Shown: positions 37,715 to 47,010 of the stretch, one piece after another
Numbering within the stretch: the first letter of the stretch is position 1
Layout: each line of letters begins with the position of its first letter
Assembly: GCA_016721765.1 (NCBI GenBank)
Contig: JADKHO010000001.1
Coordinates: forward strand, 1,910,001-1,974,000
DNA from: Bacteroidota bacterium
GTDB lineage: Bacteria > Bacteroidota > Bacteroidia > UBA4408
DNA: 64,000 nucleotides
Reading direction: 5' to 3'
Notes under the pieces: model-generated
Databases searched by the model: none
Told to the model about the DNA's origin: nothing
The model's input: only the letters and a program-made list of their open reading frames with translations
Made by a program: the position numbers and the translations under genes

Positions 37715-38226
37715 ACCTTCGATTTAATTTTCATAGCAATTACAATACATCCAATAAGTGCGGCAAGCAATAGCAAACTCACCACTTCAAAGGGTAAAAT
37801 AAAACCATGTTGTGTGGTACTTAATAATTGTAAACCAATAGTGTGAACACTAGCTTCAATTGGTGCTTGTGTGCTTGCTACAAATGGATGTTTTAAAATA
37901 AATAACAGCGTTAAACAAGTAGCAAAAAGGGTTGCCAATGCTGAAAATATGCTCCGCCACAAAAGTGGTTTCTGCATTTCATCGCCCGATGCATGGGTGA
38001 GAAAAATCGAAAATATAATCAACACAACAATTCCACCAACATACACCACCACTTGCACAGCAGCAATAAATTCATAATTCAAATAAAAATACAAGGCTGC
38101 AATTCCTATCAAGGAAAAGAGTAAATAAATTGCAGCACGAAATATTTTTCGAGCTGTAACCGCAAAAATCCCTCCACCAATAATCAGTCCCGCTATAAGG
38201 TAAAATATGACTGTTGAAGCATTCAA
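37711..38226 (-). CDS. nuoJ: NADH-quinone oxidoreductase subunit J
   Basis: 171 residues, five transmembrane helices, matching ND6. The conserved third helix region QVVVYVGGIVVLIIFSIFL is present. It forms part of the channel linking quinone reduction to the antiporter subunits. 26 bp separate it from nuoI. Confidence 0.94.
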   Translation of the reverse strand: MNASTVIFYLIAGLIIGGGIFAVTARKIFRAAIYLLFSLIGIAALYFYLNYEFIAAVQVVVYVGGIVVLIIFSIFLTHASGDEMQKPLLWRSIFSALATLFATCLTLLFILKHPFVASTQAPIEASVHTIGLQLLSTTQHGFILPFEVVSLLLLAALIGCIVIAMKIKSKV

Positions 38227-38252
38227 TTTTTTATGATTTTTATTTTTTAAAC

Positions 38253-38729
38253 TTATTCAACTCCGGCCCTAATTTTAGAACCCGGTTTATTTAATACTTT
38301 TTTTAAATCTTTTTTTGAGTAAGCACTGTGCTCAAAATTTTTACCCATCACTATAGCATCCGAAGGACAAGCCACCACACATAAATTACACATGGTGCAT
38401 AAATCTAAATGGTACACCATTGTATCGATACGCTTTTTCTTTTTGCCATCGGGTAGCAATTCTTGCTTTGTAATTATTTTTATGGAACCGTTCGGACAAG
38501 CCAATTCACAAGCTTGACAACCGGTGCAACTGTGTTCATTGTTTTCATCGTGCGGCATAATAACTTCTCCTCTAAAACGATCAGCCATTTGAAGTGTAGC
38601 CCTATTGTCCGGATATTCTTCCGTAATAATTTTACTGGGATGTGTAAAATAATATCCCGTCAATTTCATTCCTGTTAACAGGGATTTAATTGAATTAAAA
38701 ATGGTACCGAAATATTTTTTTAAAGACAT
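38253..38729 (-). CDS. nuoI: NADH-quinone oxidoreductase subunit I (two 4Fe-4S)
   Basis: 158 residues. Two ferredoxin-type motifs: CTGCQACELACP and CTMCNLCVVACP, carrying clusters N6a and N6b that connect the hydrophilic arm to NuoB. In a complex without NuoEFG this subunit is a likely entry point for a ferredoxin-type donor; that is inference. Close to nuoH (10 bp). Confidence 0.95.
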   Translation of the reverse strand: MSLKKYFGTIFNSIKSLLTGMKLTGYYFTHPSKIITEEYPDNRATLQMADRFRGEVIMPHDENNEHSCTGCQACELACPNGSIKIITKQELLPDGKKKKRIDTMVYHLDLCTMCNLCVVACPSDAIVMGKNFEHSAYSKKDLKKVLNKPGSKIRAGVE

Positions 38730-38739
38730 CTGTTCTCGT

Positions 38740-39837
38740 TTAAAAATGCCACCCCATGATTGCCATCAACGTCACCAACAATATATTCACCATGCTAATG
38801 GGCAATAAGTATTTCCATTCTAAATTCAGCAATTGATCAATACGCAAGCGCGGAAAGGTCCAGCGGAATTGCATGATGATAAAAATGATGAAAAACGTTT
38901 TGCCGAAAAACCAAACAAAGCTGGGTATGTAATCCATGATATGATTAAAAGCGGCAAAATTGCCAATGTGCAAGGGCATCCATCCGCCAAGGAAAATAGT
39001 GGCAGCAATCGCTGAAACTATAAATAAATTAATGTATTCGGAAAGCAAAAACATAGCAAATTTCATCCCTGCATATTCGGTATGAAAACCGCCGGTAAGC
39101 TCTTGTTCCGCTTCTGTTAAATCAAATGGAGCACGGTTAATTTCGGCTGTCGATGCAACTACAAAAATTACAAAAGCGATGATCACCGGTACATGTCCTT
39201 TAAAAATCCACCAACCGTTGGCTTGGCTTTCTACAATATCATTTAAGCTTAAGCTTTCTGATAGAATAACAATTGTAATTAAAGATAATCCCACCGACAA
39301 TTCATAACTCACTATTTGAGCGCCACTGCGCATCGCACCAATTAAAGAATATTTATTGCTGCTCGACCATCCTGCCATCAATATTCCAATTACGCCCATA
39401 GAAGAAATAGAAGAAACATAAAGCACTCCAATATTGATGTCCCAAATCTGAAAATTACGCGCAAATGCAATCGGTGCAATCGCCAGCATCGAGGTAACCA
39501 CCATGATTCCGGGGGCAAGGTTGAATAAAAATTTATCGGATGCATCCGGTGTTAAGCCTTCTTTAAAGAGTAATTTCAACGTATCCGCTACAATTTGCAA
39601 TGTGCCTTTTGGTCCAACACGATTAGGTCCTAAGCGTAATTCCATAAAAGCGGCAACCTTGCGTTCCATGTATCCTAAAAAGAAACAAAGCACTACCAAA
39701 AATACTAATAGGCTTACTCCGGTTATTACCATTTCCAAAACCATCAAACCAAAATCATTCGAAATATTAGCGCGTAACCAATTATGCAACCCTGTGGCAA
39801 GTGATGAAAAACTATAGGATAGAAATAGCAGGTTCAA
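38740..39837 (-). CDS. nuoH: NADH-quinone oxidoreductase subunit H
   Basis: 365 residues, eight or nine transmembrane helices, matching ND1. Conserved ERKVAAFMELRLGPNRVGP and the loop FDLTEAEQELTGGFHTEYAG are intact; these line the quinone site. The next gene upstream is nuoD, with no nuoE, nuoF or nuoG between. Confidence 0.96.
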   Translation of the reverse strand: MNLLFLSYSFSSLATGLHNWLRANISNDFGLMVLEMVITGVSLLVFLVVLCFFLGYMERKVAAFMELRLGPNRVGPKGTLQIVADTLKLLFKEGLTPDASDKFLFNLAPGIMVVTSMLAIAPIAFARNFQIWDINIGVLYVSSISSMGVIGILMAGWSSSNKYSLIGAMRSGAQIVSYELSVGLSLITIVILSESLSLNDIVESQANGWWIFKGHVPVIIAFVIFVVASTAEINRAPFDLTEAEQELTGGFHTEYAGMKFAMFLLSEYINLFIVSAIAATIFLGGWMPLHIGNFAAFNHIMDYIPSFVWFFGKTFFIIFIIMQFRWTFPRLRIDQLLNLEWKYLLPISMVNILLVTLMAIMGWHF

Positions 39838-39849
39838 AGTAGTTTTTAT

Positions 39850-40968
39850 TTATCTGTCAATATCCGGTATAACTAAATCAACGGTTGCCATAATTGCAAC
39901 CAAATCTCCAATCTTAAATCCTTTTGCCATGTGTGGGATGGCCGATAAATTTGAAAATCCGGGTGATCGGTATTTACATCTGTAGGGGGTTGTTCCTCCA
40001 TCGCTTACTAAATACACACCTAACTCTCCGCGAGCAGTTTCCACACGTTGGTAAAATTCTCCTTTCGGTAATTTTAATACTGCTTTTGTTTTGGTTTGAT
40101 AATCGCCTTCAGGAATATTGTCAATCAATTGCTCAATAATATGAACCGATTGCAACATCTCCGCCATGCGTATTTGATACCTTGCCCAACAATCACCGCC
40201 AGTTCCTAATATTTCGTCAAATTGCACTTTATCATATCCATCGTAAGGATATAATTTTCGAACATCACAACTTATTCCGGATGCTCTTGCTGTTGGGCCC
40301 GAGCAACCATAAGAGGTGGCATCTTCTTTGGAAATGAAACCAACATCCTTTAATCTATTTTGAAAAATAACATTGCCGGTAAGAATTTCATCGTACTCAT
40401 GCATGTTATCTTTTATTTGTTTTAAAACATCTTTTACTCTTTTTTGAAAGTTAGGATGTATATCTTGCATCACTCCACCGGGCACCATATAATTTTGCGT
40501 TAAGCGCGCACCACAGGTTTCTTCCATAATGTCGTTAATCGCTTCTCTTTCGCGAAAAGCATAAAAGAAAGGGGTAACACCTCCCAAATCCAATCCCGCA
40601 GCGGCCCACCATAATTCATGCGAAGCAAGGCGGGTTAGTTCGGCCATAATAATTCGAATGGCCTGCGCACGAGGAGTTGCTTCAATTTGTAAACCTTTTT
40701 CAACCGCTAAAGCACAAGCTTGATTGTTGATATGTGCCGATAAATAATCCATTCGGCTGGTGGCAAAAATAAATTGACGATAAGATAAACTCTCACTCAT
40801 TTTCTCTATAGAGCGATGGATGTATCCCAAGTGTGGTTCTACTTTTTTAATCGTCTCCCCATCGAGCCATATTTTTAAATGCAAAACACCGTGGGTAGCC
40901 GGATGCTGTGGCCCCATGTTAATTACAAATTCTCCGTCTTCGGTAATCTGATTTTCTCCCAGCAGCAT
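39850..40968 (-). CDS. nuoD: NADH-quinone oxidoreductase subunit D (49 kDa)
   Basis: 372 residues. NMGPQHPATHGVLHL near the N terminus carries the quinone-site His of the NiFe-hydrogenase-like fold. The C-terminal VDLVIPDIDR is standard. It starts immediately after the stop of nuoC, so nuoC and nuoD are separate genes rather than the fused nuoCD seen in some relatives. Confidence 0.96.
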   Translation of the reverse strand: MLLGENQITEDGEFVINMGPQHPATHGVLHLKIWLDGETIKKVEPHLGYIHRSIEKMSESLSYRQFIFATSRMDYLSAHINNQACALAVEKGLQIEATPRAQAIRIIMAELTRLASHELWWAAAGLDLGGVTPFFYAFREREAINDIMEETCGARLTQNYMVPGGVMQDIHPNFQKRVKDVLKQIKDNMHEYDEILTGNVIFQNRLKDVGFISKEDATSYGCSGPTARASGISCDVRKLYPYDGYDKVQFDEILGTGGDCWARYQIRMAEMLQSVHIIEQLIDNIPEGDYQTKTKAVLKLPKGEFYQRVETARGELGVYLVSDGGTTPYRCKYRSPGFSNLSAIPHMAKGFKIGDLVAIMATVDLVIPDIDR

Positions 40969-41424
40969 CTATAATTCTATCATGTGTTCGTCCTCATAAT
41001 TCTTTCGCAGCGGATATCCTTTCCAATCTTCAGGCATAAAAAGTCGTCTTAAATTGGGATGATTTTTAAATTTCACACCAAATAAATCAAACACTTCATC
41101 TTCATTTAATTCAGCTGTTTTCCAAATGTCGTTAACCGATTCAATACTAGGATTTTCAGTATCGCTTATCTTTGCTTTTACCACTATCGTGTGATGATGA
41201 AGTCTTGAATTTAAAAAGTATACCATCATCAAATGATCCTTCCAATCCACGCAAGTAAGGCAAAACAAATAATCAAAATACAATTCATTTTTTGAACGAA
41301 GTGTTTGCATGAATGGAAGCAATTCTTCAGCTGAAATGCACACATTCAAAAATTCTCCGCTTTCATCATAAGTACACGATGGCTGAAGAAGACTGATGCT
41401 TGCTTTTAATTCTTCGTTGGTCAT
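40969..41424 (-). CDS. nuoC: NADH-quinone oxidoreductase subunit C (30 kDa)
   Basis: 151 residues, short form. Signature ELNEDEVFDLFGVKFKNHPN followed by MPEDWKGYPLRKNYED. It packs on NuoD near the quinone chamber. No gap to nuoD and 3 bp to nuoB. Confidence 0.94.
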   Translation of the reverse strand: MTNEELKASISLLQPSCTYDESGEFLNVCISAEELLPFMQTLRSKNELYFDYLFCLTCVDWKDHLMMVYFLNSRLHHHTIVVKAKISDTENPSIESVNDIWKTAELNEDEVFDLFGVKFKNHPNLRRLFMPEDWKGYPLRKNYEDEHMIEL

Positions 41425-41427
41425 AAA

Positions 41428-41949
41428 TTACTTTTTTTCTTTTCGGAAGTACGCTTCGTTTTTAATTTTTTCTTGAAGGGTTATCATTCCATGCAACAAT
41501 GCTTCAGGTCTTGGCGGGCATCCCGGAACATATACATCCACAGGTATAATGTGATCTACCCCTTTTACCACCGAATACGTATTGTAAAAAAATGGTCCGC
41601 CCGAAATGGTGCAAGCGCCCATCGCAATAACATATTTTGGATCGGGCATTTGATCGTATAATCGCTTTAGCACCGGTGCCATTTTCATCACAATTGTACC
41701 GGATACGATTATTAAATCCGCTTGTCGAGGCGAGGCTCTTGCTACTTCAAATCCAAATCGCGACCAATCGTATTTTGCATCTGCAGAGTGCATCATTTCA
41801 ATGGCACAACAACTGGTTCCAAATATCAATGGCCATATTGAATTGGATCTAGCCCAATTTATTACATCATCTAATTTGGTAACTAAAAATCCACCATCAG
41901 GAGTCTCATGCAATTGACCCGGAAATTCGATTTTGTTTTTTACATCCAT
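41428..41949 (-). CDS. nuoB: NADH-quinone oxidoreductase subunit B (PSST)
   Basis: About 173 residues from the ATG at 41949; a longer frame up to 42060 would overlap nuoA by over 100 bp and adds a non-homologous leader. N2-cluster ligands are present: [11 protein letters not shown] (tandem Cys), MGACTISGG and [11 protein letters not shown]. It hands electrons to quinone. It overlaps the nuoA stop by 10 bp. Confidence 0.95.
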   Translation of the reverse strand: MDVKNKIEFPGQLHETPDGGFLVTKLDDVINWARSNSIWPLIFGTSCCAIEMMHSADAKYDWSRFGFEVARASPRQADLIIVSGTIVMKMAPVLKRLYDQMPDPKYVIAMGACTISGGPFFYNTYSVVKGVDHIIPVDVYVPGCPPRPEALLHGMITLQEKIKNEAYFRKEKK

Positions 41950-42290
41950 TCTAGTGCTCCTTTTTTCCAGGCATATAACAAGCCCATAAATAAAATAAAC
42001 ATGAATACTAAAATTTCGAAAAATGCCACCATGCCAACTTCCTTCACAACCACTGCCCAAGGGTACATGAAAACTAACTCCACATCAAACACTAAAAAGA
42101 TAAGTGCAAATAAATAATACCCTACATTAAATTGAATCCAGGAGGTTCCAATAGTTGGAATTCCACATTCGTAAGGGAGTCCTTTCGAATCGTTTAGGGA
42201 TGTTTTTGCAAGTGCCTTAGAAAGTAGTATTCCGCCCGCAGCAAAGGCAACTCCACAAATCAATAACAAAATAAGCGATGCTGAACCCAT
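41940..42290 (-). CDS. nuoA: NADH-quinone oxidoreductase subunit A
   Basis: 116 residues, three transmembrane helices, matching ND3. [11 protein letters not shown] holds the loop Cys of the active/deactive switch region. First gene of the operon, with a -7 box 17 bp upstream. Confidence 0.95.
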   Translation of the reverse strand: MGSASLILLLICGVAFAAGGILLSKALAKTSLNDSKGLPYECGIPTIGTSWIQFNVGYYLFALIFLVFDVELVFMYPWAVVVKEVGMVAFFEILVFMFILFMGLLYAWKKGALEWM

Positions 42291-42307
42291 AGTGTTTTTT
42301 TGTTGGC

Positions 42308-42315
42308 CAAATGTA
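42308..42315 (-). promoter_or_regulatory. -7 box of the nuo operon
   Basis: Minus-strand TACATTTG, an exact TAnnTTTG match, 17 bp before the nuoA start codon. No clear TTTG at 19-bp spacing. The rest of the gap to 42646 is AT-rich with nothing I can name. Confidence 0.6.
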
Positions 42316-42645
42316 TTTTAGAAATCGAACGAAATTTATGATAAATATCATTCACCACATGATTATCGTCATTGAAAATATTAACAATATCGAAGTCCTT
42401 TACGCCAAATTTAAACTTTTTCTTTGAGCAATTAATAGTAAAGAAGATTGTATCAACTGCGTTGTGCGTGAGCCAGAATTAATGGTCAAATTGGGAAATG
42501 TAGGTGTGTTAATTAAAATAGTGCTAATTTGCATTACCGTCTAAATCAAAAGGTACTTCTTATTTCTGATTTGTCCTAAGCGGTTAAATCCTTATCATTA
42601 CTTTTACTAAATGTTTGTTTCTTCATTTGCTCAACATAAATAATA

Positions 42646-42690
42646 CTCCGCGCCCTTCGCGCCTACTCTGCTTCCTCTGCGGTTAAATAA
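42646..42690. repeat. Likely dispersed extragenic repeat (CCGCAGAGG type)
   Basis: The minus strand reads TTAACCGCAGAGGAAGCAG, continuing into AGTAGGCGCGAAGGGCGCGG. Short GCAGAG/GCGAAGG units joined this way occur as scattered extragenic repeats in many unrelated bacterial genomes. It is clearly richer in GC than its surroundings. Only one copy is in this window. Confidence 0.45.
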
Positions 42691-42775
42691 ACGAATGCTT
42701 AGCAAGCTCTACTAATTGATTTCTATTCATAAAAAAAATCAATATTTTAGCTCCCTAAACCAACCCCTCAAAAAA

Positions 42776-43318
42776 ATGAAAATTCTAAAAAAAATCGGAA
42801 TCGCATTGCTTGCGATAATTGCCATTGCACTAATTACCGCTGCATTTACTCGTAAAGATTATGCAGTTGAACGAGAAATTGTAATTAATAAACCCAATGC
42901 AGAGGTCTTTAATTATGTGAAAAATCTCAAAAATCAAAACTACTTCAGCAAATGGAACATGACCGACCCAAATGCAAAAATGGATTACAAAGGTACCGAT
43001 GGAACGGTTGGTTTTATTGCTTCCTGGGATAGTCAGAACGATCAAGTTGGAACAGGAGAGCAAGAAATAATGAGCATTGTAGAAGGGTCAAGAATGGATG
43101 TAGAATTGCGCTTCACAAAACCATTTGTAGCTACCGATAAAGGGTATTTTATCACCCAAGCCGAAGGCGATAATCAAACCAAAGTAAAATGGGGATTTAA
43201 AGGAAAAATGGACTACCCAATGAACCTTATGTTGCTATTAATGAACATGGAAGAAATGATTGGGAATGATATGGCTACTAGTTTGGGTAATTTGAAAGTA
43301 CTCTTGGAAAAGCAATAA
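42776..43318 (+). CDS. SRPBCC-family protein with N-terminal membrane anchor
   Basis: About 180 residues from the ATG at 42776; a longer frame from 42716 adds a stretch of non-conserved residues. A hydrophobic helix at 5-25 anchors or exports the protein. The rest is a START/SRPBCC (polyketide cyclase-like) domain: EREIVINKPNAEVFNYV, FSKWN and TKVKWGFKGKM are typical positions. These domains bind hydrophobic ligands; the ligand here is unknown. It converges with the deacetylase gene. Confidence 0.85.
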   Translation: MKILKKIGIALLAIIAIALITAAFTRKDYAVEREIVINKPNAEVFNYVKNLKNQNYFSKWNMTDPNAKMDYKGTDGTVGFIASWDSQNDQVGTGEQEIMSIVEGSRMDVELRFTKPFVATDKGYFITQAEGDNQTKVKWGFKGKMDYPMNLMLLLMNMEEMIGNDMATSLGNLKVLLEKQ

Positions 43319-43399
43319 TGCAATACAAATGGTGTTAACCTAATAGGCGAAGCCAATAATGCAATGGGCGGTTATAGATTAAAAAACATCAGGCTCCAA

Positions 43400-46300
43400 T
43401 TAACGCATCAAAACCAACTTACTTACTTTGGTTTTACCATTCACACTCAGTTTACAATAATAAAGACCTTCGTGTAGCGAACTGCTTTCGAAGGTCTTTT
43501 TATATGCCCCGGATACTAAACTCTCATGCACCAATTGAGCCACCTCTTCGCCCAAATTATTCAAAATGCTTAATTGAACTTCAGCGTTTGTCGCGAGTGT
43601 AAATGAAATTTCTGTTTTATTGGAAAAGGGATTCGGTACAATTTGCAAAGAAAAATTTTCCTCAATGGGTTTACTATTCATCGAAAGTTCTTGCATCCCA
43701 ATTAAATCCTCTCTTTTCAAATAAATTATTTTTGAATCGTTTTCCCAATTCTCTTGTAAAAAGGCAATCGGCTGGGCGCTCTCATCTGTAACTGAAATTA
43801 AACTTAAGTTTTGCCCATGGTCAATAATAAAACTTATACTGCTATCCAGCGGAAGGCTTGCATTTGAAATAACTAACGTTAGTGAATTGCCAATTAATGT
43901 TGAAGTATACAATACCTGATTTCTATGTTTCCAGTAATCTCCATAGGCTTCAAGACTCTTAAATAAAACACCATTGGGTAATTGATTCACAAAGCTACGT
44001 TGCGCCGTAAGCTTATAACTTCTTGTAGGGTGAATCAATAAAACTGTTGGCGCATTATTCGCATGATTGCGGAGATATACGTTTTTCCACTTGGTTACCA
44101 AGGTGGGATAATTCAAGGAATCCAAAATATAATCACGAATAACGTCAGAGGTGGCCAATGGTATCTCTAGCATGCCGGTGAGCCGGGATTGAAAAGATTT
44201 ATCTTCATGAATGAAATAAGGAAAATTAGTAAGCACATCTGCAGCAGTATAGGACGAACTAAAAGCATAACCCAATGAATCCATTACCTTCATTTGTTTT
44301 GGATGAACCAATAAATAACCTGGTCGAAAGGAACGAATTGTTGTACCACAATCCGTTTGAAGCAAGTTTTTTGATACTTCCAGTTCACCCCAAATGCTAG
44401 CACCAACTGTTGCACCTCCATTATTAAGTGGAAGGTAGCTAGCACGCGTGTTTCCTGAAGTTCCGGTTAATACAATAGTGGAATCATCCATATCAGAAAA
44501 ATGACCAACAGAATGACTTGCAATTGTTCGGTTTTTGGTTAGCAATAAGTTTAAATCAGTAATGCTCGAATCGTAAAAAGCACTAATTAAATCATTGTTG
44601 TAATGCACCGTCATAAAATACGTGGAGCCTATTTTTGTTGAATCTTCATAATTGGCAAACGACTCCATTAAATTTACCGAACTAAGCGCATCAATGTCGT
44701 GCGTTACAATTAAGGTGGATTTGCTATTATTTGGGCTGGTATGTTTCCAAACGCCATAGTTAATATGTTCAGTATAGATGGCGCGCATCAATAAAAATAA
44801 ATCATCTGTTGTGGGTTCAAATGCATTGGTATATTCACGTTCCGCATCATAATCCTTATTTACTTGATTACGAAAGATTATTTCTTTCAAACTAATGCCA
44901 AAATTATAGGCATAGCCTGTACCATAAGCATTTTTTGAAAAACATACTTTTCCATCGTCGTATAATCCTAATGCAGTTGCCGTACCTACAGTATAACCAA
45001 GTGTTTCAATAACAGATGGAGTAGAGGTATCTCCTAATGAAATAATATGCTCAAGTGGGTCATCAAACCATAACAAGGCTGGATCATTCGTAGCCATATT
45101 CCAATTCATCGTATGCCGATCGGTTTTTGTATCAAAACTACTGATGCCAAACAAGGGGTATAAATCAGGATCTTTTAATCGAATCGAGAATAATATGCCA
45201 CCACTTCTAACGTAATTACGCAAAGCAATGTGTTCATCATTCGAAAATACGCCATTCCCAACAGTAGAGCTTCCTAAAACCATATTGTAATTTTGTGCTT
45301 CAAAAATATCCGTCACCACTTTATAGGATATACCGGCCACATCTAACATGTGGCTGGCTGAATAGAGGTTCGAACCATTTGTTTCTTGATTTTCCGGCCC
45401 TAAATCAAGCAAAGCAACATCCCTACTTCTTTCGGAATTTGCAAATGAAACGGTAAACACTGCCGAACTCGCAATGCTTGGTAACACACAAGTGTTGTTG
45501 CTTTCAACCGTACAATAAACCTGGTCACCCGAAATTAACGTGCTATCCAAAAAGGTATTGTTATCGGCGCCAATTGGTACATTGTTTTTATACCACTGAT
45601 AATTGGGAGAACTTCCACCATAATTGGATTGGGCAGTAAATTGAACCAAGTTGCCGAGGGTTTGCATCCCATTAGCTGAGAGGGTAACCAAATGCGTAAT
45701 TGTTTGTATTGAAACCAAATGCGTATTAGAACTTACAGGCGAAGCAGTAATGCATGGCAAAGAGGAAAGGAGTTTACAAAGAATAATATCTCCGGCATCC
45801 AAATCGTTAATCTTGAATTGCCCGCTCGTATTGGTTTCTTCTAAGGTTCCATTTTTATACCATTTGTAACTTGGATGGGAGCCTCCATTCAAAGCAATTG
45901 CTGTAAATGAAACAGTATCGCTTAAGCATGTAATTATCGTGTCTAGACTTATAGTTATCGATGGAGTAACAGTGGGATTGGGAAGTAACCTGCTTCCGTT
46001 TGGGCTAGGGTTAACCGGAGTGTAATTACCGGCACCTAATCCAGTAATGGATAAGGAGGATGTTACAACGCTGGCATCAAAAAAATGGGTATTGCAACTC
46101 ACATTCGAATCAATATCATAAACTAAATAAAGATAGCGACTTAAGGAACCTAAATTTTGCAGGCTAAACTGAAAAACTAGTGTATCACCGGGATTGCTAA
46201 TACTATCCAATAGGTTTGTACTGCTAAAGGTTGAACTCGTACTGTAAAACAATTTGGCTGCTCGAACCATCGAATTGCTGGTATTAATCATTCTAAAACT

Positions 46301-46492
46301 AACTCCATTCACTCCCCAAGTACCGGGTGGAGTTGAAGTGGCATCCAGTTTAAGGTAAATAATAACTTGATTGTTACTGTCAGCAACTAAATTCCCTGTA
46401 ACTTGGTAGGCGGTTGAACCTGAATATTGCGCTGCTTCTAGATGAATGTTAAAAAATAATAAAAGGAAAAGGATGGTGAATTTTGCTTTCAT
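43400..46492 (-). CDS. Secreted NodB-like polysaccharide deacetylase with T9SS domain
   Basis: 1030 residues. Signal peptide 1-20; N-terminal beta-rich domain; two Ig-like repeats (about 170-350; each with Y-K-W-Y-K-N or Y-Q-W-Y-K-N); a Rossmann-like, ThuA/glutamine-amidotransferase-type domain (about 355-460; VALLDLGPENQE, YNMVLGSS, VRSGGILFSI); and a NodB domain (about 590-870) with D-x-D in VTHDIDAL, H-x-x-x-H in SHSVGH and FRPGYL, the expected metal and substrate motifs. The last ~85 residues are a T9SS sorting domain (VPNPFSNKTEISF). It likely deacetylates a surface or environmental glycan; the substrate is unknown. Confidence 0.85.
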   Translation of the reverse strand: MKAKFTILFLLLFFNIHLEAAQYSGSTAYQVTGNLVADSNNQVIIYLKLDATSTPPGTWGVNGVSFRMINTSNSMVRAAKLFYSTSSTFSSTNLLDSISNPGDTLVFQFSLQNLGSLSRYLYLVYDIDSNVSCNTHFFDASVVTSSLSITGLGAGNYTPVNPSPNGSRLLPNPTVTPSITISLDTIITCLSDTVSFTAIALNGGSHPSYKWYKNGTLEETNTSGQFKINDLDAGDIILCKLLSSLPCITASPVSSNTHLVSIQTITHLVTLSANGMQTLGNLVQFTAQSNYGGSSPNYQWYKNNVPIGADNNTFLDSTLISGDQVYCTVESNNTCVLPSIASSAVFTVSFANSERSRDVALLDLGPENQETNGSNLYSASHMLDVAGISYKVVTDIFEAQNYNMVLGSSTVGNGVFSNDEHIALRNYVRSGGILFSIRLKDPDLYPLFGISSFDTKTDRHTMNWNMATNDPALLWFDDPLEHIISLGDTSTPSVIETLGYTVGTATALGLYDDGKVCFSKNAYGTGYAYNFGISLKEIIFRNQVNKDYDAEREYTNAFEPTTDDLFLLMRAIYTEHINYGVWKHTSPNNSKSTLIVTHDIDALSSVNLMESFANYEDSTKIGSTYFMTVHYNNDLISAFYDSSITDLNLLLTKNRTIASHSVGHFSDMDDSTIVLTGTSGNTRASYLPLNNGGATVGASIWGELEVSKNLLQTDCGTTIRSFRPGYLLVHPKQMKVMDSLGYAFSSSYTAADVLTNFPYFIHEDKSFQSRLTGMLEIPLATSDVIRDYILDSLNYPTLVTKWKNVYLRNHANNAPTVLLIHPTRSYKLTAQRSFVNQLPNGVLFKSLEAYGDYWKHRNQVLYTSTLIGNSLTLVISNASLPLDSSISFIIDHGQNLSLISVTDESAQPIAFLQENWENDSKIIYLKREDLIGMQELSMNSKPIEENFSLQIVPNPFSNKTEISFTLATNAEVQLSILNNLGEEVAQLVHESLVSGAYKKTFESSSLHEGLYYCKLSVNGKTKVSKLVLMR

Positions 46493-46624
46493 GAATCATT
46501 AGGTTGGTTGACTTTAATGTCCAGAAAAGTAATGGGTAGTGAAAGTCCTGGATGACTTCCTTTTGTGTTAACGAATGTAAGGAGAAATTGTTACGTCGCT
46601 TTCTGCTGAATTTTAAATAGTTAA

Positions 46625-46655
46625 CAAATGTAGTCTAATAAACAGGGGAAGCGAA
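46625..46655 (-). promoter_or_regulatory. Probable promoter of the deacetylase gene
   Basis: Minus strand: TTCG at 46655-46652, exactly 19 bp, then TACATTTG at 46632-46625. This fits TTTG-N19-TAnnTTTG with one mismatch and gives a leader of about 125 nt. A related box TACATTCG lies closer to the gene at 46579-46572, inside a 13-bp near-repeat (GTTAAC[G/A]AATGTA at 46567 and 46620). Confidence 0.5.
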
Positions 46656-46758
46656 AGAATTAAGTATGAAATAAGTGCAAACAGGCACTTTGTAAAGTCA
46701 AATTATTGCAGGTTACGGTGTAAGCCCGATTGTTTCAAGCGAAAAAAACAAAATATTT

Positions 46759-46789
46759 TTTGCATATACGCAATACTTTTCTACATTTG
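46759..46789 (+). promoter_or_regulatory. Consensus promoter upstream of tuf
   Basis: TTTG (46759-46762), exactly 19 bp, then TACATTTG (46782-46789): a perfect match to the Bacteroidota primary sigma consensus. It is about 220 bp upstream of tuf, with the transcription start expected around 46795. Confidence 0.8.
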
Positions 46790-46790
46790 C

Positions 46791-46820
46791 AGTCCTTTTT
46801 AGAAAAAGGGCTGTTTTTTT
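46791..46820 (+). terminator. Terminator-like hairpin at the start of the tuf leader
   Basis: AGTCCTTTTT (46791-46800) can pair with AAAAAGGGCT (46803-46812, one G-U pair), followed by G and a run of seven T. It has the form of an intrinsic terminator but begins at about the expected transcription start, so the 5' arm may be only partly transcribed. An attenuator role is possible. The leader beyond it, to 47010, is AT-rich with no other clear structure. Confidence 0.45.
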
Positions 46821-47010
46821 GTGTCTTTACTTCACATCAAAAGCCTTTGATATAATGGGTTTCAAGAGTTTTGTTTGGAAGAAAATGAGGGGGAACAACA
46901 AACAGTAGAAATTGCATTTAAATGCGAAAAACGCAAAAAAGGAACTGAAAAAGATTAAATTTTTTTTGAAACAAATAAATAATAAACACAACAATTAATA
47001 AATAATAGCA

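Noticed and set aside
41950..42060. N-terminal extension of nuoB by 37 residues
   Set aside because: It overlaps nuoA by more than 100 bp and the extra residues are just nuoA in another frame; the conserved NuoB start is at 41949.
46855..46908. A 17-codon frame in the tuf leader that could be a leader peptide
   Set aside because: It lies after, not before, the terminator-like hairpin and has no run of regulatory codons; chance is likely in a short AT-rich leader.
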